Positions 35,731 through 49,600 of a stretch of DNA of 64,000 nucleotides are shown in pieces. The notes below the pieces were generated by a model. That model had not been told where the DNA came from, made no database searches, and saw only the letters and a program-made list of their open reading frames with translations. A program made the translations under genes and the position numbers. How positions within the stretch are numbered: the first letter of the stretch is position 1; every line of letters begins with the position of its first letter. The stretch comes from Aulostomus chinensis (lineage: Eukaryota; Chordata; Actinopteri; Syngnathiformes; Aulostomidae). The stretch spans positions 8,766,001 to 8,830,000 of the forward strand of contig JBBMOA010000001.1 in the NCBI GenBank assembly GCA_037954235.1, given 5' to 3'.

Positions 35731-37490
35731 TACGAACCGCAAAATGATACTACAGTGATATAATGAGGGTTGCTATTTACCAAAGAAATGATGCTACAGT
35801 GATGTGGTGAGAGTTGCTACGAAACTCAAAATGATGCTACAGTGATGTAATGAGGGTTGCTATTTACCTAAGAAATGATGCTACAGTGATGTGGTGAGAG
35901 TTGTTACGAATCTCAAAATGATGCTACAGTGATGTGGTGAGAGTTGCTACGAACCACAAAATGATGCTACAGTGATGTAATGAGGGTTGCTATTTACCTA
36001 AGAAATGATGCTACAGTGATGTGGTGAGAGTTGCTACGAACCTCAAAATGATGCTACAGTGATGAAATGAGGGTTGCTATTTACCTAAGAAATGATGCCA
36101 CAGTGATGTGGTGAGAGTTGCTACGAACCTCAAAATGATGCTACAGTGATGTGGTGAGAGTTGCTACGAATCTCAAAATGATGCGACAGTGATGTCGTGA
36201 GAGTTGCTACGATCCTCAAAATGATGCTAAAGTGATGTAATGAGAGTTGCGACAAACCTAAGAAGTGATGCTACAGTGATGTAGTGAGAGTTGATAGTAA
36301 TTTCAAAATAATGCTAAAGCGGTGTAATGAGAGTTGCTACTTCCCTAAGAAATGATGCGACAGTGATGTGGTGAGAGTTGCTCTAACCTCAAAATGATGG
36401 TACAGTGATGTAATGAGGGTTGCTATTTATCTAAGAAATGATGCCACAGTGATGTGGTGAGAGTTGCTACGAACCTCAAAATGATGCTACAGTGATGTGG
36501 TGAGAGTTGCTACGAATCTCAAAATGATGCTACAGTGATGTAGTGAGAGTTGCTACTATCCTCAAAATGATGCAACAGTGATGTAGTGAGAGTTGCTACG
36601 ATCTTCAAAATGATGCTAAAGTGATGTAATGAGAGTTGCGACAAACCTAAGAAGTGATGCTACAGTGATATAGTGAGAGTTGCTACGAACCGCAAAATGA
36701 TGCTCCAGTGATATAATGAGGGTTGCTATTTACATAAGAAATGATGCTGCAGTGATGTGGTGAGAGTTGCTTCGAATTTCAAAATGATGCTACAGTGATA
36801 TAATGAGAGTTGCTACAAACCTAAGAAATGATGCGACAGTGATGTGGTGAGAGTTGCTACGAACCTCAAAATAATGCTACAGTGATGTGGTGAGAGTTGC
36901 TACGAATCTCAAAATGATGCCACAGTGTTGTAGTGAGAGTTGCTACGAACCTCAAAATGATGCGACAGTGATGTGGTGAGAGTTGCTACGAATCTCAAAA
37001 TGATGCGACAGTGATGTAGTGAGAGTTGCTACGAACCTAAGAAGTGATGCTGCAGTGATGTAATGAGAGTTGCTACTAATCTCAAAATCATGCTACAGTA
37101 ATGTCGTGAGAGTTGCTACGAATCTCAAAATGATGCTAAAGTGATGTAATGAGAGTTGCTACAAACCGAAGAAGTGATGCTACAGTGATGTGGTGAGAGT
37201 TGATAGTAATTTCAAAATAATGCTAAAGCAGTGGAATGAGAGTTGCTACTTCCCTAAGAAATGATGCGACAGTGATGTCGTGAGCGTTGCTACGAACCTC
37301 AAAATGATGCTACAGTGATGTAATGAGGGTTGCTATTTACCTAAGAAATGATGCTACAGTGATGTGGTGAGAGTTGCTACGAACCTCAAAATGATGCTAC
37401 AGTGATGTAATGAGAGTTGCTACGAATCTCAAAATGATGCTAAAGTAAGGTCGTGAGAGTTGCTACTATCCTCAAAATGATGCAACAGTG
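35731..37490 (+). repeat. Mosaic block with the 'gttacgaaccgc' junction
   Basis: The block opens with 'tacgaaccgcaaaatgatac' at 35,731. The same opening is found at 43,478, 50,440, 56,420 and 61,444. The remainder follows A-type monomer order (compare about 230-1,400) including the ten monomers missing from A copy 1, with private spellings such as 'ctatttacataag' near 36,729. It ends at about 37,490, where T/B-type sequence resumes. Confidence 0.75.
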
Positions 37491-40400
37491 ATGTGGTGAG
37501 AGTTGTTACGAACCTCAAAATGATGCTACAGTGATGTAATGAGAGTTGCTACGAATCTCAAAATGATGCTACAGTGATGTAATGAGAGTTGCTACGAATC
37601 TCAAAATGATGCTAAAGTAAGGTCGTGAGAGTTGCTACTATTCTCAAAATGATGCAACAGTGATGTGGTGAGAGTTGCTACGATCTTCAAAATGATGCTC
37701 AAGTGATGTAATGAGAGTTGCGACAAACCTAAGAAGTGATGCTACAGTGATGTAGTGAGAGTTGCTACGAACCGCAAAATGATGCTACAGTGATGTAATG
37801 AGGGTTGCTATTTACCTAAGAAATGATGCTACAGTGATGTGGTGAGAGTTGCTACGAACCTCAAAATGATGCTACAGTGATGTAATGAGGGTTGCTATTT
37901 ACCTAAGAAATGATGCCACAGTGATGTGGTGAGATTTGCTCCGAACCTCAAAATTATGCTACAGTGATGTAATGAGAGTTGCTACGAATCTCAAAACGAT
38001 GCTAAAGTAATGTCGTGAGAGTTGCTACTATCCTCAAAATGATGCAAAAGTGATGTAATGAAAGTTGCTACAAACCTAAGAAGTGATGCTACAGTGATGT
38101 GGTGAGAGTTGCTACGAACCTCAAAATGATGCGACAGTGATGTGGTGAGAGTTGCTACGAACCTAAGAAGTGATGCTACAGTGATGTTATGAGAGTTGCT
38201 ACTAATCTCAAAATCATGCTACAGTAATGTCGTGAGAGTTGCTACGAATCTCAAAATGATGCTAAAGTGATGTAATGAGAGTTGCTACAAACCTAAGAAG
38301 TGATGCTACAGTGATGTGGTGAGAGTTGATAGTAATTTCAAAATAATGCAAAAGCGGTGTAATGAGAGTTGCTACTTCCCTAAGAAATGATGCTACAATG
38401 ATGTAGTGAGAGTTGCTACGAACCTCAAAATGATGCAACAGTGATGTAATGAGGGTTGCTATTTACCTAAGAAATGATGCTACAGTGATGTGGTGAGAGT
38501 TGCTACGAATCTCAAAATGATGCGACAGTGATGTCGTGAGAGTTGCTCCGATCCTCAAAATGATGCTAAAGTGATGTAATGAGAGTTGCGACAAACCTAA
38601 GAAGTGATGCTACAGTGATGTAGTGAGAGTTGATAGTAATTTCAAAATAATGCTAAAGCGGTGTAATGAGAGTTGCTACTTCCCTAAGAAATGATGCGAC
38701 AGTGATGTGGTGAGAGTTGCTCTAACCTCAAAATGATGGTACAGTGATGTAATGAGGGTTGCTATTTATCTAAGAAATGATGCCACAGTGATGTGGTGAG
38801 AGTTGCTACGAACCTCAAAATGATGCTACAGTGATGTGGTGAGAGTTGCTACGAATCTCAAAATGATGCTACAGTGATGTAATGAGGGTTGCTATTTACC
38901 TAAGAAATGATGCTACAGTGATGTGGTGAGAGTTGCTACGAACCTCAGAAGTGATGCTACAGTGATGTAGTGAGAGTTGCTACGATCTTCAAAATGATGC
39001 TAAAGTGATGAAATGAGAGTTGCGACAAACCTAAGAAGTGATGCTACAGTGATATAGTGAGAGTTGCTACGAACCGCAAAATGATGCTCCAGTGATATAA
39101 TGAGGGTTGCTATTTACCTAAGAAATGATGCTGCAGTGATGTGGTGAGAGTTGCTACGAATTTCAAAATGATGCTACAGTGATATAATGAGAGTTGCTAC
39201 AAACCTAAGAAATGATGCGACAGTGATGTGGTGAGAGTTGCTACGAACCTCAAAATGATGCTACAGTGATGTGGTGAGAGTTGCTACGAATCTCAAAATG
39301 ATGCCACAGTGTTGTAGTGAGAGTTGCTACGAACCTCAAAATGATGCGACCGTGATGTGGTGAGAGTTGCTACGAACCTAAGAAGTGATGCTACAGTGAT
39401 GTAATGAGAGTTGCTACTAATCTCAAAATCATGCTACAGTAATGTCGTGAGAGTTGCTACGAATCTCAAAATGATGCTAAAATGATGTAATGAGAGTTGC
39501 TACAAACCGAAGAAGTGATGCTACAGTGATGTGGTGAGAGTTGATAGTAATTTCAAAATAATGCTAAAGCAGTGGAATGAGAGTTGCTACTTCCCTAAGA
39601 AATGATGCGACAGTGATGTCGTGAGCGTTGCTACGAACCTCAAAATGATGCTACAGTGATGTAATGAGGGTTGCTATTTACCTAAGAAATGATGCAACAG
39701 TGATGTGGTGAGAGTTGCTACGAACCTCAAAATGATGCTACAGTGATGTAATGAGAGTTGCTACGAATCTCAAAATGATGCTAAAGTAAGGTCGTGAGAG
39801 TTGCTACTATCCTCAAAATGATGCAACAGTGATGTGGTGAGAGTTGCTACGATCTTCAAAATGATGCTCAAGTGATGTAATGAGAGTTGCGACAAACCTA
39901 AGAAGTGATGCTACAGTGATGTAGTGAGAGTTGCTACGAACCGCAAAATGATACTACAGTGATATAATGAGGGTTGCTATTTACCGAAGAAATGATGCGA
40001 CAGTGATGTGGTGAGAGTTGCTACGAACCGCAAAATGATGCTACAGTGATATAATGAGGGTTGCTATTTACCTAAGAAATGATGCTACAGTGATGTGGTG
40101 AGAGTTGCTACGAACCTCAAAATGATGCTACAGTGATGTAATGAGAGTTGCTACGAATCTCAAAATGATGCTAAAGTAATGTCGTGAGAGTTGCTACTAT
40201 CCTCGAAATGATGCAACAGTGATGTAGTGAGAGTTGCTACGATTCTCAAAATGATGCTAAAGTGATGTAATGAGAGTTGCTAAAAAACCTAAAAAGTGAT
40301 GCTACAGTGATGTGGTGAGAGTTGATAGTAATTTCAAAATAATGCGAAAGCGGTGTAATGAGAGTTGCTACTTCCCTAAGAAATGATGCGACAGTGATGT

Positions 40401-43400
40401 GGTGACAGTTGCTACGAACCTCAAAATGATTCTACAGTGATGTAATGAGGGTTGCTATTTACCTAAGAAATGATGCCACAGTGATGTGGTGAGAGTTGCT
40501 ACGAACCTCAAAATGATGCTACAGTGATGTAGTGAGAGTTGCTACGAACCTAAGAAGTGATGCTACAGTGATGTAATGAGAGTTGCTACTAATCTCAAAA
40601 TCATGGTACAGTAATGTCGTGAGAGTTGCTACGAACCTCGAAATGATTCTAAAGTGATGTAATGAGAGTTGCTACAAACCTAAGAAGTGATGCTACAGTG
40701 ATGTGGTGAGAGTTGATAGTAATTTCAAAATAATGCTACAGTTGCAACTTCCCTAAGAAATGATGCTACAGTGATGTTATGAGAGTTGCTACTAATCTCA
40801 AAATCATGCTACAGTAATGTCGTGAGAGTTGCTACGAATCTCAAAATGATGCTAAAGTGATGTAATGAGAGTTGCTACAAACCTAAGAAGTGATGCTACA
40901 GTGATGTGGTGAGAGTTGATAGTAATTTCAAAATAATGCTAAAGCGGTGTAATGAGAGTTGCTACTTCCCTAAGAAATGATGCTACAATGATGTAGTGAG
41001 AGTTGCTACGAACCTCAAAATGATGCAACAGTGATGTAATGAGGGTTGCTATTTACCTAAGAAATGATGCTAAAGTGATGTGGTGAGAGTTGCTACGAAT
41101 CTCAAAATGATGCGACAGTGATGTCGTGAGAGTTGCTCCGATCCTCAAAATGATGCTAAAGTGATGTAATGAGAGTTGCGACAAACCTAAGAAGTGATGC
41201 TACAGTGATGTAGTGAGAGTTGATAGTAATTTCAAAATAATGCTAAAGCGGTGTAATGAGAGTTGCTACTTCCCTAAGAAATGATGCGACAGTGATGTGG
41301 TGAGAGTTGCTCTAACCTCAAAATAATGGTACAGTGATGTAATGAGGGTTGCTATTTATCTCAGAAATGATGCCACAGTGATGTGGTGAGAGTTGCTACG
41401 AACCTCAAAATGATGCTACAGTGATGTGGTGAGAGTTGCTACGAATCTCAAAATGATGCTACAGTGATGTAATGAGGGTTGCTATTTACCTAAGAAATGA
41501 TGCTACAGTGATGTGGTGAGAGTTGCTACGAACCTCAAAATGATGCTACAGTGATGTAATGAGGGTTGCTATTTACCTAAGAAATGATGCTACAGTGATG
41601 TGGTGAGAGTTGCTCCGAACCTCAAAATGATGCTACAGTGATGTTATGAGAGTTGCTACGAATCTCAAAACGATGCTAAAGTAATGTCGTGAGAGTTGCT
41701 ACTATCCTCAAAATGATGCTAAAGTGATGTAATGAGAGTTGCTACAAACCTAAGAAGTGATGCTACAGTGATGTGGTGAGAGTTGCTACGAACCTCAAAA
41801 TGATGCGACAGTAATGTCGTGAGAGTTGCTACGAATCTCAAAATGATGCTAAAGTGATGTAATGAGAGTTGCTAAAAACCTAAGAAGTGATGCTACAGTG
41901 ATGTGGTGAGAGTTGATAGTAATTTCAAAATAATGCTAAAGCAGTGTAATGAGAGTTGCTACTAATCTCAAAATCATGGTACAGTAATGTCGTGAGAGTT
42001 GCTACTAACCTCGAAATGATTCTAAAGTGATGTAATGAGAGTTGCGACAAACCTAAGAAGTGATGCTACAGTGATGTGGTGAGAGTTGATAGTAATTTCA
42101 AAATAATGCTAAAGCGGTGTCATGAGAGTTGCTACTTCCCTAAGAAATGATGCTACAGTGATGTGGTGAGAGTTGCTACGAACCTCAAAATGATGCTACA
42201 GTGATGTAATGAGGGTTGCTATTTATCTCAGAAATGATGCCACAGTGATGTGGTGAGAGTTGCTACGAACCTCAAAATGATGCTACAGTGATGTGGTGAG
42301 AGTTGCTACGAATCTCAAAATGATGCTACAGTGATGTAATGAGGGTTGCTATTTACCTAAGAAATGATGCTACAGTGATGTCGTGAGAGTTGCTCCGATC
42401 CTCAAAATGATGCTAAAGTGATGTAATGAGAGTTGCGACAAACCTAAGAAGTGATGCTACAGTGATGTAGTGAGAGTTGATAGTAATTTCAAAATAATGC
42501 TAAAGCGGTGTAATGAGAGTTGCTACTTCCCTAAGAAATGATGCGACAGTGATGTGGTGAGAGTTGCTCTAACCTCAAAATAATGGTACAGTGATGTAAT
42601 GAGGGTTGCTATTTATCTCAGAAATGATGCCACAGTGATGTGGTGAGAGTTGCTACGAACCTCAAAATGATGCTACAGTGATGTGGTGAGAGTTGCTACG
42701 AATCTCAAAATGATGCTACAGTGATGTAATGAGGGTTGCTATTTACCTAAGAAATGATGCTACAGTGATGTGGTGAGAGTTGCTACGAACCTCAAAATGA
42801 TGCTACAGTGATGTAATGAGGGTTGCTATTTACCTAAGAAATGATGCCACAGTGATGTGGTGAGAGTTGCTCCGAACCTCAAAATGATGCTACAGTGATG
42901 TTATGAGAGTTGCTACGAATCTCAAAACGATGCTAAAGTAATGTCGTGAGAGTTGCTACTATCCTCAAAATGATGCTAAAGTGATGTAATGAGAGTTGCT
43001 ACAAACCTAAGAAGTGATGCTACAGTGATGTGGTGAGAGTTGCTACGAACCTCAAAATGATGCGACAGTAATGTCGTGAGAGTTGCTACGAATCTCAAAA
43101 TGATGCTAAAGTGATGTAATGAGAGTTGCTAAAAACCTAAGAAGTGATGCTACAGTGATGTGGTGAGAGTTGATAGTAATTTCAAAATAATGCTAAAGCA
43201 GTGTAATGAGAGTTGCTACAAACCTAAGAAGTGATGCTACAGTGATGTGGTGAGAGTTGATAGTAATTTCAAAATAATGCTAAAGCGGTGTCATGAGAGT
43301 TGCTACTTCCCTAAGAAATGATGCTACAGTGATGTGGTGAGAGTTGCTACGAACCTCAAAATGATGCTACAGTGATGTAATGAGGGTTGCTATTTACCTA

Positions 43401-43477
43401 AGAAATTATGCTACAGTGATGTGGTGAGAGTTGCTACGAACCTCAAAATGATGCTACAGTGATGTGGTGAGAGTTGT
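37491..43477 (+). repeat. Second copy of the 23.4-29 kb region (offset about 14.1 kb) plus T-type tail
   Basis: Markers match earlier sequence at large constant offsets: 'gcaaaagcgg' at 38,348 against 24,274, and 'aacctcagaag' at 38,941 against 24,867, both 14,074; the 30 bp monomer at 40,737 against 26,619, 14,118. The left part also matches 33.68 kb onwards at 3,813. The spelling 'gctaaagtgatgtgg' near 41,070 corresponds to 'gctaaattgatgtgg' near 26,951. Here the counterpart of the 87-codon open frame is broken by a stop because the monomer reads 'catgctacag' (about 38,216) rather than 'catggtacag'. Near 42.38 kb a chimera 'gatgtcgtgagagttgctcc' starts a local duplication of about 1.1 kb. 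Confidence 0.75.
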
Positions 43478-44570
43478 TACGAACCGCAAAATGATACTAC
43501 AGTGATATAATGAGGGTTGCTATTTACCAAAGAAATGATGCTACAGTGATGTGGTGAGAGTTGCTACGAAACTCAAAATGATGCTACAGTGATGTAATGA
43601 GGGTTGCTATTTACCTAAGAAATGATGCTACAGTGATGTGGTGAGAGTTGTTACGAATCTCAAAATGATGCTACAGTGATGTGGTGAGAGTTGCTACGAA
43701 CCACAAAATGATGCTACAGTGATGTAATGAGGGTTGCTATTTACCTAAGAAATGATGCTACAGTGATGTGGTGAGAGTTGCTACGAACCTCAAAATGATG
43801 CTACAGTGATGAAATGAGGGTTGCTATTTACCTAAGAAATGATGCCACAGTGATGTGGTGAGAGTTGCTACGAACCTCAAAATGATGCTACAGTGATGTG
43901 GTGAGAGTTGCTACGAATCTCAAAATGATGCGACAGTGATGTCGTGAGAGTTGCTACGATCCTCAAAATGATGCTAAAGTGATGTAATGAGAGTTGCGAC
44001 AAACCTAAGAAGTGATGCTACAGTGATGTAGTGAGAGTTGATAGTAATTTCAAAATAATGCTAAAGCGGTGTAATGAGAGTTGCTACTTCCCTAAGAAAT
44101 GATGCGACAGTGATGTGGTGAGAGTTGCTCTAACCTCAAAATGATGGTACAGTGATGTAATGAGGGTTGCTATTTATCTAAGAAATGATGCCACAGTGAT
44201 GTGGTGAGAGTTGCTACGAACCTCAAAATGATGCTACAGTGATGTGGTGAGAGTTGCTACGAATCTCAAAATGATGCTACAGTGATGTAGTGAGAGTTGC
44301 TACTATCCTCAAAATGATGCAACAGTGATGTAGTGAGAGTTGCTACGATCTTCAAAATGATGCTAAAGTGATGTAATGAGAGTTGCGACAAACCTAAGAA
44401 GTGATGCTACAGTGATATAGTGAGAGTTGCTACGAACCGCAAAATGATGCTCCAGTGATATAATGAGGGTTGCTATTTACATAAGAAATGATGCTGCAGT
44501 GATGTGGTGAGAGTTGCTTCGAATTTCAAAATGATGCTACAGTGATACAATGAGAGTTGCTACAAACCTC
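43478..44570 (+). repeat. Second copy of the 35.7-36.8 kb mosaic block (offset 7,747)
   Basis: The sequence follows 35,731-36,823 at a constant offset of 7,747, including the private spelling 'ctatttacataag', so both were copied as one segment. The match ends abruptly at 'gagagttgctacaaacctc' near 44,552, where the earlier copy continues 'aagaaatgatgcg' and this one jumps to 'aaaatcatggtacag'. Confidence 0.82.
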
Positions 44571-44667
44571 AAAATCATGGTACAGTAATGTCGTGAGAGT
44601 TGCTACTAACCTCGAAATGATTCTAAAGTGATGTAATGAGAGTTGCTACAAACCTAAGAAGTGATGC
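44571..44667 (+). repeat. Recombination junction leading back into unit A
   Basis: About two monomers from the end of unit A ('aaaatcatggtacag' and 'cctcgaaatgattc', compare 4,531-4,627) join the mosaic block to a new unit A start at 44,668. The preceding 'tgatacaatgagag' (44,545) is a private spelling of the usual 'tgatataatgagag'. Confidence 0.72.
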
Positions 44668-46660
44668 TACAGTGATGTGGTGAGAGTTGATAGTAATTTC
44701 AAAATAATGCTAAAGCGGTGTCATGAGAGTTGCTACTTCCCTAAGAAATGATGCTACAGGGATGTGGTGAGAGTTGCTACGAACCTCAAAATGATGCTAC
44801 AGTGATGTAATGAGGGTTGCTATTTACCTAAGAAATGATGCTACAGTGATGTGGTGAGAGTTGTTACGATCTTCAAAATGATGCTACAGTGATGTGGTGA
44901 GAGTTGCTACGAATCTCAAAATGATGCGACAGTGATGTAGTGAGAGTTGCTACGAACCTAAGAAGTGATGCTACAGTGATGTAATGAGAGTTGCTACTAA
45001 TCTCAAAATCATGCTACAGTAATGTCGTGAGAGTTGCTACGAATCTCAAAATGATGCAAAAGTGATGTCATGAGAGTTGCTACAAACCGAAGAAGTGATG
45101 CTACAGTGACGTGGTGAGAGTTGATAGTAATTTCAAAATAATGCTAAAGCAGTGGAATGAGAGTTGCTACTTCCCTCAGAAATGATGCGACAGTGATGTC
45201 GTGAGCGTTGCTACGAACCTCAAAATGATGCTACAGTGATGTAATGAGGGTTGCTATTTACCTAAGAAATGATGCTACAGTGATGTGGTGAGAGTTGCTA
45301 CGAACCTCAAAATGATGCTACAGTGATGTAATGAGAGTTGCTACGAATCTCAAAATGATGCTAAAGTAAGGTCGTGAGAGTTGCTACTATCCTCAAAATG
45401 ATGCAACAGTGATGTGGTGAGAGTTGCTACGATCTTCAAAATGATGCTACAGTGATGTAGTGAGAGTTGCTACGAACCGCAAAATGATGCTACAGTGATG
45501 TGGTGAGAGTTGCTACGAACCTCAAAATGATGCAACAGTGATGTAATGAGGGTTGCTATTTACCTAGGAAATGATGCTACAGTGATGTGGTGAGAGTTGC
45601 TACGAATCTCAAAATGATGCGACAGTGATGTCGTGAGAGTTGCTACGATCCTCAAAATGTTGCTAAAGTGATGTAATGAGAGTTGCGAAAAACCTAAGAA
45701 GTGATGCTACAGTGATGTAGTGAGAGTTGATAGTAATTTCAAAATAATGCTAAAGCGGTGTAATGAGAGTTGCTACTTCCCTAAGAAATGATGCGACAGT
45801 GATGTGGTGAGAGTTGCTCTAACCTCAAAATAATGGTACAGTGATGTAATGAGGGTTGCTATTTATCTCAGAAATGATGCCACAGTGATGTGGTGAGAGT
45901 TGCTACGAACCTCAAAATGATGCTACAGTGATGTGGTGAGAGTTGCTACGAATCTCAAAATGATGCTACAGTGATGTAATGAGGGTTGCTATTTACCTAA
46001 GAAATGATGCTACAGTGATGTGGTGAGAGTTGCTACGAACCTCAAAATGATGCTACAGTGATGTAATGAGGGTTGCTATTTACCTAAGAAATGATGCCAC
46101 AGTGATGTAGTGAGAGTTGCTACGAACCTCAAAATGATGCGACAGTGATGTGATGAGAGTTGCTACGAATCTCAAAATGATGCGACAGTGATGTAGTGAG
46201 AGTTGCTACGAACCTAAGAAGTGATGCTACAGTGATGTAATGAGAGTTGCTACTAATCTCAAAATCATGCTACAGTAATGTCGTGAGAGTTGCTACGAAT
46301 TTCAAAATGATGCTAAAGTGATGTAATGAGAGTTGCTACAAACCTAAGAAGTGATGCTACAGTGATGTGGTGAGAGTTGCTACGAACCTCAAAATGATGC
46401 GACAGTAATGTCGTGAGAGTTGCTACGAATTTCAAAATGATGCTAAAGTGATGTAATGAGAGTTGCTAAAAACCTAAGAAGTGATGCTACAGTGATGTGG
46501 TGAGAGTTGATAGTAATTTCAAAATAATGCTAAAGCAGTGTAATGAGAGTTGCTACTAATCTCAAAATCATGGTACAGTAATGTCGTGAGAGTTGCTACT
46601 AACCTTGAAATGATTCTAAAGTGATGTAATGAGAGTTGCTACAAACCTAAGAAGTGATGC
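44668..46660 (+). repeat. Unit A-like copy, truncated to about 1,993 bp
   Basis: It opens with the same 'gatagtaatttc' and 'gcggtgtcatgag' pair that opens A copies 1-3 and closes with 'aaccttgaaatgattc' near 46,600 immediately before another A start. Most of the inner monomers of the 5.06 kb unit are missing. Private changes include 'gctacagggatg' near 44,755, 'gctacagtgacgtgg' near 45,103, 'aaaatgttgctaaag' near 45,655 and 'gcgaaaaacctaag' near 45,685. Confidence 0.78.
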
Positions 46661-49600
46661 TACAGTGATGTGGTGAGAGTTGATAGTAATTTCAAAATAA
46701 TGCTAAAGCGGTGTCATGAGAGTTGCTACTTCCCTAAGAAATGATGCTACAGTGATGTGGTGAGAGTTGCTACGAACCTCAAAATGATGCTACAGTGATG
46801 TAATGAGGGTTGCTATTTACCTAAGAAATGATGCTACAGTGATGTGGTGAGAGTTGTTACGAATCTCAAAATGATGCTACAGTGATGTGGTGAGAGTTGC
46901 TACGAACCACAAAATGATGCTACAGTGATGTAATGAGGGTTGCTATTTACCTAAGAAATGATGCTACAGTGATGTGGTGAGAGTTGCTACGAACCTCAAA
47001 ATGATGCTACAGTGATGTAATGAGGGTTGCTATTTACCTAAGAAATGATGCCACAGTGATGTGGTGAGAGTTGCTACGAATCTCAAAATGATGCGACAGT
47101 GATGTCGTGAGAGTTGCTACGATCCTCAAAATGATGCTAAAGTGATGTAATGAGAGTTGCGACAAACCTAAGAAGTGATGCTACAGTGATGTAGTGAGAG
47201 TTGATAGTAATTTCAAAATAATGCTAAAGCGGTGTAATGAGAGTTGCTACTTCCCTAAGAAATGATGCGACAGTGATGTGGTGAGAGTTGCTCTAACCTC
47301 AAAATGATGGTACAGTGATTTAATGAGGGTTGCTATTTATCTAAGAAATGATGCCACAGTGATGTGGTGAGAGTTGCTACGAACCTCAAAATGATGCTAC
47401 AGTGATTTGGTGAGAGTTGCTACGAATCTCAAAATGATGCTACAGTGATGTAATGAGGGTTGCTATTTACCTAAGAAATGATGCTACAGTGATGTGGTGA
47501 GAGTTGCTACGAACCTCAAAATGATGCGACAGTGATGTAGTGAGAGTTGCTACTATCCTCAAAATGATGCAACAGTGATGTAGTGAGAGTTGCTACGATC
47601 TTCAAAATGATGCTAAAGTGATGTAATGAGAGTTGCGACAAACCTAAGAAGTGATGCTACAGTGATATAGTGAGAGTTGCTACGAACCGCAAAATGATGC
47701 TCCAGTGATATAATGAGGGTTGCTATTTACCTAAGAAATGATGCTGCAGTGATGTGGTGAGAGTTGCTTCGAATTTCAAAATGATGCTACAGTGATATAA
47801 TGAGAGTTGCTACAAACCTAAGAAATGATGCGACAGTGATGTAGTGAGAGTTGCTACGAACCTCAAAATGATGCTACAGTGATGTGGTGAGAGTTGCTAC
47901 GAATCTCAAAATGATGCCACAGTGTTGTAGTGAGAGTTGCTACGAACCTCAAAATGATGCGACAGTGATGTGGTGAGAGTTGCTACGAATCTCAAAATGA
48001 TGCGACAGTGATGTAGTGAGAGTTGCTACGAACCTAAGAAGTGATGCTACAGTGATGTAATGAGAGTTGCTACTAATCTCAAAATCATGCTACAGTAATG
48101 TCGTGAGAGTTGCTACGAATCTCAAAATGATGCTAAAGTGATGTAATGAGAGTTGCTACAAACCGAAGAAGTGATGCTACAGTGAAGTGGTGAGAGTTGA
48201 TAGTAATTTCAAATTAATGCTAAAGCAGTGGAATGAGAGTTGCTACTTCCCTAAGAAATGATGCGACAGTGATGTCGTGAGCGTTGCTACGAACCTCAAA
48301 ATGATGCGACAGTGATGTAATGAGGGTTGCTATTTACCTAAGAAATGATGCTACAGTGATGTGGTGAGAGTTGCTACGAACCTCAAAATGATGCTACAGT
48401 GATGTAATGAGAGTTGCTACGAATCTCAAAATGATGCTAAAGTAAGGTCGTGAGAGTTGCTACTATCCTCAAAATGATGCAATAGTGATGTGGTGAGAGT
48501 TGCTACGATCTTCAAAATGATGCTACAGTGATGTAGTGAGAGTTGCTACGAACCGCAAAATGATACTACAGTGATATAATGAGGGTTGCTATTTACCTTA
48601 GAAATGATGCGACAGTGATGTGGTGAGAGTTGCTACGAACCGCAAAATGATGCTACAGTGATATAATGAGGGTTGCTATTTACCTAAGAAATGATGCTAC
48701 AGTGATGTGGTGAGAGTTGCTACGAACCTCAAAATGATGCTACAGTGATGTAATGAGAGTTGCTACGAATCTCAAAATGATGCTAAAGTAATGTCGTGAG
48801 AGTTGCTACTATCCTCGAAATGATGCAACAGTGATGTAGTGAGAGTTGATAGTAATTTCAAAATAATGCGAAAGCGGTGTAATGAGAGTTGCTACTTCCC
48901 TAAGAAATGATGCGACAGTGATGTGGTGACAGCTGCTACGAACCTCAAAATGATTCTACAGTGATGTAATGAGGGTTGCTATTTACCTAAGAAATGATGC
49001 CACAGTGATGTGGTGAGAGTTGCTACGAACCTCAAAATGATGCTACAGTGATGTAGTGAGAGTTGCTACGAACCTAAGAAGTGATGCTACATTGATGTAA
49101 TGAGAGTTGCTACTAATCTCAAAATCATGGTACAGTAATGTCGTGAGAGTTGCTACGAACCTCGAAATGATTCTAAAGTGATGTAATGAGAGTTGCTACA
49201 AACCTAAGAAGTGATGCTACAGTGATGTGGTGAGAGTTGATGGTAATTTCAAAATAATGCTACAGTTGCAACTTCCCTAAGAAATGATGCTACAGTGATG
49301 TTATGAGAGTTGCGACTAATCTCAAAATCATGCTACAGTAATGTCGTGAGAGTTGCTACGAATCTCAAAATGATGCTAAAGTGATGTCATGAGAGTTGCT
49401 ACAAACCTAAGAAGTGATGCTACAGTGATGTGGTGAGAGTTGATAGTAATTTCAAAATAATGCTAAAGCGGTGTAATGAGAGTTGCTACTTCCCTAAGAA
49501 ATGATGCGACAGTGATGTGGTGAGAGTTGCTCTAACCTCAAAATAATGGTACAGTGATGTAATGAGGGTTGCTATTTATCTCAGAAATGATGCCACAGTG

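Noticed and set aside
35700..44600. Transposon or retroelement insertion at the mosaic junctions
   Set aside because: Both sides of every junction are the same satellite. There are no terminal repeats, target-site duplications, poly-A tails or coding fragments.
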